From NCBI GenBank assembly GCA_944371545.1, contig CALVXT010000050.1, positions 1-8,581 of the forward strand: a stretch of DNA of 8,581 bases. Reading direction: 5' to 3'. This document shows, one piece after another, positions 1 through 5,923 of the stretch. The DNA comes from an uncultured Bacilli bacterium (lineage in GTDB: Bacteria; Bacillota_I; Bacilli_A; RF39; UBA660). Positions within the stretch are counted from its first letter, which is position 1; the number at the start of each line of letters is the position of its first letter. The notes under the pieces were generated by a model, which worked only from the letters and a program-made list of their open reading frames with translations, made no database searches and was not told the origin of the DNA. The position numbers and the translations under genes are program-made.

Positions 1-42
1 CTCCAAATGGAGGTCGCCAGTAATTGGCCTTATAGGCCTTAA
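1..42. other. Palindromic stretch at the left edge, possible tail of an upstream reading frame
   Basis: Two short inverted repeats lie here: ctcc/ggag (1-4 with 9-12) and ggcct/aggcc (26-30 with 34-38, 3-base loop). The first may be longer beyond the window edge. The + strand frame starting at base 1 is open to the edge and stops at TAA 40-42, giving 13 residues that I do not recognise. A third, stronger hairpin follows at 50-68. Serial hairpins after a short reading-frame end would fit the right end of an IS200/IS605-type element, or simply the 3' end of the preceding gene. No transposase residue pattern can be seen, so neither is established. Confidence 0.2.
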
Positions 43-49
43 CCAAAAG

Positions 50-74
50 CCACCCGTTTTACGGGTGGATATTT
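50..74 (+). terminator. GC-rich hairpin, candidate Rho-independent terminator or insertion-sequence end
   Basis: CCACCCGT (50-57) pairs perfectly with ACGGGTGG (61-68) across a 3-base loop. It is by far the most GC-rich structure in an AT-rich region. It is followed by ATATTTA, a poor U-tract, so termination may be leaky. It sits directly before the operon promoter, where a terminator for the preceding unit is expected. Hairpins of this kind also occur at the ends of IS200/IS605 elements, which is the alternative. Confidence 0.45.
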
Positions 75-76
75 AC

Positions 77-104
77 TTGACATTGTTTGCATGTGTGATA
101 AAAT
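77..104 (+). promoter_or_regulatory. Main operon promoter (sigma-70/SigA type, extended -10)
   Basis: A perfect -35 TTGACA (77-82) is separated by 16 bases from TAAAAT (99-104), a 5 of 6 match to the -10 consensus. The spacer ends in TGA (96-98), an extended -10 TGn element. Predicted transcription starts near 111, leaving a leader of about 114 bases before the first start codon at 225. It is the best promoter in the window and, given the tight spacing of the genes, probably drives all of them. Confidence 0.75.
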
Positions 105-146
105 GATAACATAGTGTTTAGATGTGTCAAAAAAATTAATAGTATC

Positions 147-175
147 TTGCTTTTTTATTTATTATTCGATAGAAT
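147..175 (+). promoter_or_regulatory. Possible weak second promoter in the leader
   Basis: TTGCTT (147-152), a half match to the -35 consensus, is followed after 17 bases by TAGAAT (170-175), a 5 of 6 match to TATAAT. It lies inside the AT-rich leader of the first gene. In such AT-rich DNA chance matches are common, so this is weak. A direct repeat GATAGAA at 168-174 and 183-189 overlaps its downstream side and could be a binding site or chance. Confidence 0.25.
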
Positions 176-211
176 ATCAATAGATAGAAACGATTTTTTT
201 ATATAGAGTAT

Positions 212-218
212 AGGTGAT
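212..218 (+). promoter_or_regulatory. Ribosome binding site of the first transferase gene
   Basis: AGGTGAT lies 6 bases before ATG 225 and fixes that start codon. The next in-frame methionine is residue 21, too close to the first conserved motif. Confidence 0.7.
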
Positions 219-224
219 AAGGGT

Positions 225-899
225 ATGAAAGAAAATGAAATAGTCATAGATCAAGTTAGTTTGGCTTGGCGTTGTAAGAGAGTAATGTATTTTTCATTTA
301 AAAGAATTTTTGATATATGTTGTAGTTTAGTAGGAATTGTTTTTTTAATTCCTCTTTTAGTCGTTATTAAAATTGCTTATATGTGTACGGGAGATTTTCA
401 TAGTGTACTATATTCTCAAAAAAGGATAGGAAAGAATGGAAAAATTTTTCGTTTACACAAATTTAGAACTATGGTTCCTAATGCCGATGAAATTTTGAAA
501 GAATGGTTAGAAAATAACCCTGAGAAAAGGGAAGAATATTATCGTGATCGTAAAATTGATAAGGATCCTAGGATTACGAAAATAGGAAATTTGCTTCGAA
601 GAACTTCCTTAGATGAATTTCCACAGTTTCTCAATATTTTGGTTGGTGATATGTCTTTAATAGGACCAAGGCCGGTTGTTCTAGATGAAGTTGAAAATTA
701 TGGAAAGAATAAAGAAAAATTTTTAAGTGTTCGTCCTGGTTTGACAGGATATTGGGCAAGTAATGGACGAAGTAACGTATCATACAAAGAAAGAATGAAA
801 ATGGAGCTATTTTATGTAGATCATTGTTGTATTCGTCTGGATTTAGAAATTATTTGGAATACGATTATTACTGTAATTAAAAGAGATGGAGCAAAATAA
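225..899 (+). CDS. Polyprenyl-phosphate sugar-1-phosphate transferase (initiating transferase, bacterial sugar transferase family)
   Basis: This enzyme should transfer a sugar-1-phosphate from a UDP-sugar to undecaprenyl phosphate at the inner face of the membrane, the first step of repeat-unit assembly. At 224 residues it has the size of the small monotopic class (catalytic core only, no N-terminal multi-helix domain). Visible features in order: KRIFD (26-30), a hydrophobic re-entrant helix at about 31-53, KFRTM (79-83), DPRITKIG (114-121), the TSLDEFPQ block (127-134) holding the catalytic Asp130-Glu131 pair, GDMSLIGPRP (141-150), and RPGLTGYW (170-177). All signatures are intact. The donor sugar cannot be told from sequence; galactose, glucose and N-acetylated sugars are all known for the family. 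It is the first gene after the promoter, and its TAA overlaps the next ATG by one base (TAATG), so translation is probably coupled. Confidence 0.95.
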   Translation: MKENEIVIDQVSLAWRCKRVMYFSFKRIFDICCSLVGIVFLIPLLVVIKIAYMCTGDFHSVLYSQKRIGKNGKIFRLHKFRTMVPNADEILKEWLENNPEKREEYYRDRKIDKDPRITKIGNLLRRTSLDEFPQFLNILVGDMSLIGPRPVVLDEVENYGKNKEKFLSVRPGLTGYWASNGRSNVSYKERMKMELFYVDHCCIRLDLEIIWNTIITVIKRDGAK

Positions 900-1906
900 T
901 GAAAAAGTTGTGTATTCTTATTTTGCTTATTTTTATATGCATAGGTTGTGGCAAAAAAGAAGAAATAGCGACTCATCAAGAGCCAATTGAACAAGAGAAA
1001 GTCGTTGAAGAAAAGAAAATTGAGATTGTCGATGTGAATTCTAAAACAAGACCTTATGCGGTTGTTATAAATAATTCAACTGTTGCCGTTAAAGTCCAAA
1101 CTGGGTTACAACAAGCCTATATTGTATATGAATTTCCAGTTGAAGGTGGCTTAACGAGACTAATGGCCTTATATAAAGATGTGCCTGACTTTACAATCGG
1201 AACTATTAGAAGTTCTAGACACAACTTTTTAGATTATGCTATGGAACATGATGCCATTTTTGTTCATTATGGCTGGAGTCATTATGCAGAAGATGATGAA
1301 AGAAATATAAAATATGACTATATTAATGGAACTTTAGGAGGAGGACCATTTTGGCGAGAAAATCCTGAAAGTTTAGCTACCGAGCATACCGCTTACACCA
1401 GCATCGGCAAAATTAATGATTATGTATCTAGAAAAGGCCTTAGAAATACAAGTGAACAAGGTTTGGTTTTAAACTATGATGTTAATGGAGTTGATTTACA
1501 AGCCAAAGAAGGAAATGCAGTCGCTAATAAAGTCATAATTCCATCCAATGGCAGTGTGAATACTACTTACGAATATGACCAAGAAAATAAGGTATATAAA
1601 AGATTTGTTAATGGTAACCCAAATACTGATTACTATACCAAGGAACAATTTACTACTAAAAATATTATTGTTCAAAAAATAAATACGAAAATGGCTAGTG
1701 ATAATTATTATTGGGATTTAGAAACAGTAGGAAGCGGTAATGGTTATTATATTACAAATGGATATGCCATTCCTATAACATGGCAAAAAACAAGTAGAGA
1801 AGCTAAAACAAAATATACGTATTTAGATGGCACAGAAGTATTGTTAAATGATGGCAATACTTATGTTCAATTGCAATCAACTAGTCAAGATTTAGAAATT
1901 AACTAA
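899..1906 (+). CDS. DUF3048 (YerB-type) lipoprotein
   Basis: This is a 335-residue predicted lipoprotein of unknown function. A signal peptide (1-16, KK then a hydrophobic run) ends in CIGC with the lipidated cysteine at 17; the -3 position is Cys rather than the usual Leu, an atypical but acceptable lipobox. A charged Glu/Lys-rich tether (19-44) follows. The N-terminal DUF3048 domain shows RPYAVVINN (51-59), QTGLQQAYIVYEFPVEGG (67-84), GTIRSSR (101-107) and DAIFVHYGWS (118-127). The C-terminal DUF3048 domain, about 225-325, shows YKRFVNGNP (233-241) and TWQKTSREA (294-302). The protein appears complete and should sit on the outer face of the membrane. GGAG at 888-891 is 7 bases before its ATG. 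No reaction is established for the family to my knowledge. Its place between the initiating transferase and the phosphoesterase suggests a link to the glycan, which is inference. Parts of the gene look richer in GC than the genes downstream. Confidence 0.92.
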   Translation: MKKLCILILLIFICIGCGKKEEIATHQEPIEQEKVVEEKKIEIVDVNSKTRPYAVVINNSTVAVKVQTGLQQAYIVYEFPVEGGLTRLMALYKDVPDFTIGTIRSSRHNFLDYAMEHDAIFVHYGWSHYAEDDERNIKYDYINGTLGGGPFWRENPESLATEHTAYTSIGKINDYVSRKGLRNTSEQGLVLNYDVNGVDLQAKEGNAVANKVIIPSNGSVNTTYEYDQENKVYKRFVNGNPNTDYYTKEQFTTKNIIVQKINTKMASDNYYWDLETVGSGNGYYITNGYAIPITWQKTSREAKTKYTYLDGTEVLLNDGNTYVQLQSTSQDLEIN

Positions 1907-1923
1907 CACTCTATTATTTTATT

Positions 1924-1929
1924 GGAGGT
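1924..1929 (+). promoter_or_regulatory. Ribosome binding site deciding the PHP gene start
   Basis: GGAGGT lies 4 bases before ATG 1934. An upstream in-frame TTG at 1922 overlaps this site, so it is unlikely to be the start. The LELHVHT motif begins four residues after the chosen methionine, as usual for the fold. Confidence 0.85.
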
Positions 1930-1933
1930 AAAT

Positions 1934-2665
1934 ATGAAAAAGAAACTTGAATTACATGTGCATACCACATATTCTAAAGATAGTATTTTGACTTTTCCGT
2001 TTCTTTTATTAATGTGTAAAATAAAAGGCATTAATTGCATTGTAATTACTGATCATAATGAAATTTCGGGCGCTGAATATTATAGAAAAAAATTAAAAAA
2101 ACATAAAATTGATGTAATTGTCGGGGAGGAAATCTTTACCTCTAAAGGTGAAATCATTGGGCTTTTTTTAAAAGAAAAGATAGAACCAATGCTCTCGCCT
2201 AAGGAAACAGTTAATGCTATAAAGAATCAAGGGGGATATGTTTACATACCGCATCCTTTTGATACACAACGCAAAAAAAGCGTTTTGAAAGACAGTGCTT
2301 TACAAAAAATTATAGATGATGTTGATTTTATTGAATGTCACAATGGGAGAAATGTTAGTTTGAGTTTTTCAAAGAAACAGAAAGAAATTGCAAAAAAGTA
2401 TGATAAAATAGGAGTTGTTGGTAGTGATGCACATACTTTTTATGAATTGGGACGTAATTATTGCCTAGTTAATTCTTATTGTAAAGAAATATTTAAAGAA
2501 GAAATATCGAAAGCAACTTTTTTTACTAAAAAATGTATAAAAGCAGCACATTTTAATACCAAAATTGCTCGAGCTATAAAATTGATTAAAAGAGGTGAAT
2601 GGAATGAACTATATAGAATTATCAAAAGAAAGTTTAAAAAAAGAAGTAAAAAAATTGTACGATAA
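1934..2665 (+). CDS. PHP-domain metal-dependent phosphoesterase
   Basis: This is a cytoplasmic phosphoesterase of the PHP (polymerase and histidinol phosphatase) fold, 243 residues. The metal-binding motifs are in the expected order: LELHVHTTYS (5-14; His8, His10), ITDHNE (38-43; Asp40, His41), VGEEI (63-67; Glu65/Glu66), IPHP (105-108; His107), ECHNGR (134-139) and VGSDAHT (162-168; Asp165, His167). All predicted ligands are present, so it should be active. It more closely resembles the broad TrpH/YciV-like PHP group than the CpsB/Wzh tyrosine phosphatases of capsule loci. Substrate is not fixed by sequence. Because its gene overlaps the phosphoribosyltransferase fusion by 62 bases, removal of a 5-phosphate from a phosphoribosylated lipid-linked glycan is a reasonable proposal. 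The tail after about 215 is strongly basic (RGEWNELYRIIKRKFKKRS), which may help it meet the membrane. That tail is encoded in the overlap. Confidence 0.9.
   Translation: MKKKLELHVHTTYSKDSILTFPFLLLMCKIKGINCIVITDHNEISGAEYYRKKLKKHKIDVIVGEEIFTSKGEIIGLFLKEKIEPMLSPKETVNAIKNQGGYVYIPHPFDTQRKKSVLKDSALQKIIDDVDFIECHNGRNVSLSFSKKQKEIAKKYDKIGVVGSDAHTFYELGRNYCLVNSYCKEIFKEEISKATFFTKKCIKAAHFNTKIARAIKLIKRGEWNELYRIIKRKFKKRSKKIVR
2591..2598 (+). promoter_or_regulatory. Ribosome binding site deciding the start of the fusion gene
   Basis: AGAGGTGA lies 5 bases before ATG 2604, inside the 3' end of the PHP gene. The in-frame GTG at 2595 is part of this site and is therefore a poor start. This internal site makes a real 62-base gene overlap likely. 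Confidence 0.75.
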
Positions 2666-3920
2666 GGTAAAAAAAAATTATGAATATGACTGTGTTGTTT
2701 TTATAGCAAAAGGAGCTTTTTTGATTGGAAAAGATTTAGCGTATTATCAAAATGTTCCTCTTTTAGAAGTTTTTGCAACACGAAAAGGAAATAAATTCAA
2801 AAAAATTTTAAGACCTTTATTAAAAGCGATTCCTAGAAAAATAAAAAAAACTTTGCGAGAAAAAGAAGCTATTTCTTCTTATCATCAAGATCATTCCAAA
2901 AGATTCGTTTCATTTGATGAAGAAATTTGGAAATTGTACAGGAATTCGAAACGCATATTACTAGTTGATGATTCAGTAGATACTGGAAATACTATTCAAA
3001 GTGTTTATGAAAACATTAAAGAATACTTTTCAAATTCTGAAATAAAAATTGCCTGTCTTAACATGTTCGAAAAATCAAAGTGTAAATGTAAAATCGATTA
3101 TTATTTATATGAAAATAGTTTGATAAACGGTCCTTGGTCAAATGATTCAAAAGAATATAAAAATTTCTATAATGAGTATCAGCTATGGCATAGTTTTTCA
3201 ACCTTTTTTCCTAAAAGAGTTTCTGTTGCCATGGCCACCTATAATGGAGAAAAATATATAAAAGAGCAAATTTCTTCTATATTAAAGAATTTAAAAGAGA
3301 ATGATGAATTGATAATCTCTGATGACGGATCAAAAGACGATACATTGAAAATAATTCACTCTTTTGAAGATCAAAGAATTGTTTTGTTAGAAGGCCCGCG
3401 TAAAGGTATTAAGCAAAATTTTGCCAATGCAATTTCAAATTGTTCTGGAAAATATATATTTTTATCTGATCAAGATGATTATTGGAAAGACGATAAAATA
3501 GAAATTGTCTTGCAAGCATTTCAAAAATATGATGCGCTGTTAGTTCAACACGACTGTTCTTTAATACAAAATGAAACTAAAAAGGAATTGGTTTCTTCCT
3601 TTTTTGAATTCAGAAAGTGTGGAACAGGCGTAATTAAAAATATTACCAAAACAACTTTTTTAGGGTGTTGTATGGCTTTTGATGCTAGAATGAAAGAGGT
3701 AATTTTACCAATTCCAGATAATATAGATATGCATGATCAATGGATTGGAGTTATCTGTGAACATTATAAAAAGAGCATTTTTATTTCGGATAAGTTAATT
3801 GAATATCGTAGACATGAGGGAACTGCTTCAGATTGTTTTCATCATTATCCAATATCTAAAATGATTCGAAATAGAATTGTACTTATAAAAGAATATAAAG
3901 AAAGGATTCGAAAAAAATGA
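2604..3920 (+). CDS. Phosphoribosyltransferase-glycosyltransferase (GT2) fusion
   Basis: This 438-residue cytoplasmic protein has two enzyme domains. The N-terminal part (about 15-195) looks like a type I phosphoribosyltransferase: a first strand and loop YDCVVFIAKGAFLIGKDLA (28-46), then hydrophobic residues followed by VDDSVDTGNT (121-130), the acidic PRPP-binding loop, and a GPWSND block (176-181) near the domain end. The C-terminal part (from about 204) is a family 2 GT-A glycosyltransferase: VSVAMATYNGEKYI (206-219), ISDDGS (238-243), the metal-binding Asp289-Gln290-Asp291 in SDQDD, HDQW (377-380) as the likely catalytic-base region, and RRHEG (402-406). It resembles rhamnosyltransferase-type GT2 enzymes, but the sugar is uncertain. 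Both domains keep their key residues. I infer that the first domain adds phosphoribose from PRPP and the second adds a neighbouring sugar. The gene overlaps the PHP gene by 62 bases and the polymerase gene by 4 (ATGA). Confidence 0.9.
   Translation: MNYIELSKESLKKEVKKLYDKVKKNYEYDCVVFIAKGAFLIGKDLAYYQNVPLLEVFATRKGNKFKKILRPLLKAIPRKIKKTLREKEAISSYHQDHSKRFVSFDEEIWKLYRNSKRILLVDDSVDTGNTIQSVYENIKEYFSNSEIKIACLNMFEKSKCKCKIDYYLYENSLINGPWSNDSKEYKNFYNEYQLWHSFSTFFPKRVSVAMATYNGEKYIKEQISSILKNLKENDELIISDDGSKDDTLKIIHSFEDQRIVLLEGPRKGIKQNFANAISNCSGKYIFLSDQDDYWKDDKIEIVLQAFQKYDALLVQHDCSLIQNETKKELVSSFFEFRKCGTGVIKNITKTTFLGCCMAFDARMKEVILPIPDNIDMHDQWIGVICEHYKKSIFISDKLIEYRRHEGTASDCFHHYPISKMIRNRIVLIKEYKERIRKK
2636..2677 (+). 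repeat. Three A-homopolymer tracts (A7, A7, A9) at the PHP/fusion overlap
   Basis: Runs of A lie at 2636-2642 (7), 2648-2654 (7) and 2669-2677 (9). The first two are inside the two-frame overlap, and the third is just after the PHP stop, in the fusion gene near codons for VKKN. Loss of one A in either A7 run would join the PHP frame to the fusion frame. A change in the A9 run would disable the fusion protein. Confidence 0.8.
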
Positions 3921-5134
3921 ATTGGTTACTTTATTTATTGCTGATTGTATTTTTAATTATTGATTTTTGTTTAGATAAAAAGCTCTTGAGTCCGGTTAAA
4001 ATTTTTAATTTAATATGGCTTGCTATTTATAGTTTGTATTTATTAAATTTAAGCTATATACAACAATCATTATCTGACAAGACTATTGTTATATTTATTG
4101 TATGTGTTTTGTTTTATAATTTGGCTTGTTTATTTATTAGATTTTTGTTTAAAAAGAAAGAAAAAAGCCAAAAAGAAACCGTTAATGCTGTGGATGAAAA
4201 GAAATTAAAAAAGAGACTTGATTTTATAAATTTGATTTTTGTTCTAGTATTTATTATTGAAATAATTTATTCCAAAGGATTTCCTTTATTATTTAGAATG
4301 CAAGGGGGAGACAGCCAATATTTGAATTTTGGTATTACCTCTGTACATGGGCTATTAAACGGTATAGCTGTGTGCTTGGGAGCATACTATTTGTTTAAAA
4401 AAGATACAAGAAAATATATTTATTTAGTTTTCGGTATATTAACTATTTCTCGTCAAGTCTTAATATCCTTAATTATTGAAGCTATTGTGTATTTTTTGTG
4501 TACTAAAATAAACAAAAAAGCGAATTACAAAAAAATTGCTTTAGGTATGTGTGGACTTGTAGTGCTTGTATTTGCTGGATTTACTTTAATTGGAAACTTT
4601 CGTTCTGGAAGTGATATGATGGAAAATATTTTTCGACCAAGGGAGCAATATAAAAATTTACCAACCGGAATAATGTGGGTATATTCATATACTGAATTTT
4701 CATTAAGCAACTTTAATAATCTTGTTTCTATGACTCCTGGTGCTGTAAACCATGGGGCTTCAACATTGAGTTTTTTCTTGCCATCTATAATAACTAATCA
4801 TTTCAATATTCATGAAAATTTTTCCGAAAATTATTTAGTAAGTCCAAATTTTACTGTGTCTACTTGGTTTCCAGAAATATACTTGGATTTTGGAGTTATC
4901 GGAATTGCAATATTTAGTTCTTTGATAGGATTACTCGGTGGCTTTTTATATCGGAAAGTTATAAATGTCAATAGTGATATGTATAATCTTTTGTATGCGG
5001 TTTTTATTCATAATATTTTATTATTTTTCTTTGTAAACTTTTTCATTTATATTTCAATGGCTGTTCAATTTATATTAATCCCTATTATATTTGGAAATAT
5101 AAAATTTAAAAATAATAGAAAGGAACAAATTTGA
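3917..5134 (+). CDS. wzy: Oligosaccharide repeat-unit polymerase (Wzy type)
   Basis: This integral membrane protein of 405 residues should polymerise lipid-linked repeat units on the outer face of the membrane. Hydrophobic segments are seen at about 2-17, 28-46, 55-78, 102-119, 142-160, 166-195, 206-226, 324-345 and 357-394, giving roughly ten to eleven helices. A charged cytoplasmic loop lies at 79-100 (KKKEKSQKE). A long loop at about 228-320 carries the conserved-looking pieces GNFRSG (226-231), YTEFSLSNFNN (258-268) and NFTVSTWFPEIYLDFG (311-326), typical of the repeat-unit polymerase family. Polymerases diverge strongly, so the call rests on topology, these motifs and the presence of a flippase gene in the same operon. 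AAGGA at 3902-3906 is 10 bases before the ATG, and the start overlaps the stop of the fusion gene by 4 bases, which points to coupled translation. Confidence 0.85.
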   Translation: MNWLLYLLLIVFLIIDFCLDKKLLSPVKIFNLIWLAIYSLYLLNLSYIQQSLSDKTIVIFIVCVLFYNLACLFIRFLFKKKEKSQKETVNAVDEKKLKKRLDFINLIFVLVFIIEIIYSKGFPLLFRMQGGDSQYLNFGITSVHGLLNGIAVCLGAYYLFKKDTRKYIYLVFGILTISRQVLISLIIEAIVYFLCTKINKKANYKKIALGMCGLVVLVFAGFTLIGNFRSGSDMMENIFRPREQYKNLPTGIMWVYSYTEFSLSNFNNLVSMTPGAVNHGASTLSFFLPSIITNHFNIHENFSENYLVSPNFTVSTWFPEIYLDFGVIGIAIFSSLIGLLGGFLYRKVINVNSDMYNLLYAVFIHNILLFFFVNFFIYISMAVQFILIPIIFGNIKFKNNRKEQI

Positions 5135-5140
5135 ATTCAA

Positions 5141-5146
5141 GAAGGA
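5141..5146 (+). promoter_or_regulatory. Misplaced ribosome binding site upstream of the DUF4422 gene
   Basis: GAAGGA is the only good Shine-Dalgarno match here, but it is 20 bases before ATG 5167, too far for direct use. It is 6 bases before GTG 5153, which opens a five-codon frame ending exactly at the gene's start. An in-frame TGA at 5161-5163 rules out a longer DUF4422 protein. Confidence 0.4.
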
Positions 5147-5152
5147 AAATTT

Positions 5153-5170
5153 GTGAAAAATGAAATATGA
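5153..5170 (+). CDS. Possible five-codon minicistron coupled to the DUF4422 gene
   Basis: GTG 5153 followed by four sense codons (Met-Lys-Asn-Glu-Ile) ends at TGA 5168-5170, which overlaps ATG 5167 as ATGA. It has a properly spaced GAAGGA (5141-5146), which the gene downstream lacks. Terminating ribosomes could restart on ATG 5167. This is a positional argument only; such a short frame can easily arise by chance. Confidence 0.22.
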   Translation: MKNEI

Positions 5171-5922
5171 AAATATATGTCGTAACACATAAAAAAACAT
5201 CTGAAATACCAAATAAAATATATAGTTTATTGCAAGTTGGCAGCGCCAATAATAAAGATCTAGGATATTTAAAAGACAATGTTGGAGATAACATATCTAA
5301 AAAAAACCCATATTATTGTGAATTAACTGGATTATATTGGATTTGGAAAAACAGTAAAGAAGATATAGTTGGCTTATGCCACTATAGACGATATTTCTTT
5401 GAAAGTAAATTTTCTAAATCATTTTCTAAGTTATTGTGTGCAAACAAAATCAAAAAAATATTAAAAAAATATGATATAATTGTCCCATTACCAAGCTACA
5501 TTTATAAATACTCTTTAAAAGAACAGTATATTAAAATTCATCATGAAAAGGACTTATTAAAATGTAGAGATATAATTAAAGAAATGTTTCCAGAGTATAT
5601 AGCATCATTTGATAAAGTTTTTCAAAGCCATTCCTTTTACCCTTATAATATGTTTATTACTAGCAAAATAATACTAGACGAGTATTGTGAATGGCTATTC
5701 AAAATTTTATTTGAATTAGAAAACGAAGTTGACATTACTAATTATGATTCATATAACCAAAGAATTTTTGGCTTTCTATCTGAACGATTATTAAATGTAT
5801 GGTTAGACTATAAAAAATTAAAGGTAAAGAAGCAACCGGTACACAATATAGAAAACAATATACTAAAAGAGCAAATTGCAAATAGTACAAAAAAAATATT
5901 ATTATTATTAGGGAGAAGATAA
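5167..5922 (+). CDS. DUF4422 glycosyltransferase
   Basis: This 251-residue predicted cytoplasmic glycosyltransferase of the DUF4422 family is common in capsule and exopolysaccharide loci. The protein begins with the family's usual opening MKIYVVTHKK (1-10), which supports ATG 5167 despite its poor ribosome binding site. Further family features: LGYLKDNVGDNIS (32-44), NPYYCELTGLYWIWKN (47-62), IVGLCHYRRYF (67-77), HSFYPYNMFI (155-164) and NQRIFGFLSERLLNVWL (197-213). The length is normal and no key block is missing. The donor sugar and linkage are unknown for this family from sequence alone. It probably extends the lipid-linked oligosaccharide after the first sugars are added. The basic tail ends one base before the next start codon. 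Confidence 0.87.
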   Translation: MKIYVVTHKKTSEIPNKIYSLLQVGSANNKDLGYLKDNVGDNISKKNPYYCELTGLYWIWKNSKEDIVGLCHYRRYFFESKFSKSFSKLLCANKIKKILKKYDIIVPLPSYIYKYSLKEQYIKIHHEKDLLKCRDIIKEMFPEYIASFDKVFQSHSFYPYNMFITSKIILDEYCEWLFKILFELENEVDITNYDSYNQRIFGFLSERLLNVWLDYKKLKVKKQPVHNIENNILKEQIANSTKKILLLLGRR

Positions 5923-5923
5923 G

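Noticed and set aside
168..189. GATAGAA direct repeat as an operator
   Set aside because: Two 7-base copies 15 bases apart in AT-rich DNA can arise by chance and no regulator is visible in the window.
131..200. Terminator or attenuator in the leader based on A- and T-runs
   Set aside because: The runs do not form a GC-containing stem; any pairing is A-T only and too weak to call.
2595..2603. GTG 2595 as the start of the fusion gene
   Set aside because: The GTG is part of the AGAGGTGA ribosome binding site that is correctly spaced for ATG 2604.
1934..2665. PHP protein as CpsB/Wzh tyrosine phosphatase
   Set aside because: The length is similar, but the opening is LELHVHTTYS with ITDHNE rather than the IDIHSH and DDG pattern of CpsB, and no Wzd/Wze partner genes are present.
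4525..4710. Open frame of 61 codons on the - strand inside the polymerase gene
   Set aside because: It lies opposite an intact gene, has no recognisable domain, and AT-rich coding DNA often leaves such antisense frames.
5106..5294. Open frame of 62 codons on the - strand across the wzy/DUF4422 junction
   Set aside because: It is antisense to the conserved start of the DUF4422 protein and resembles no known protein.
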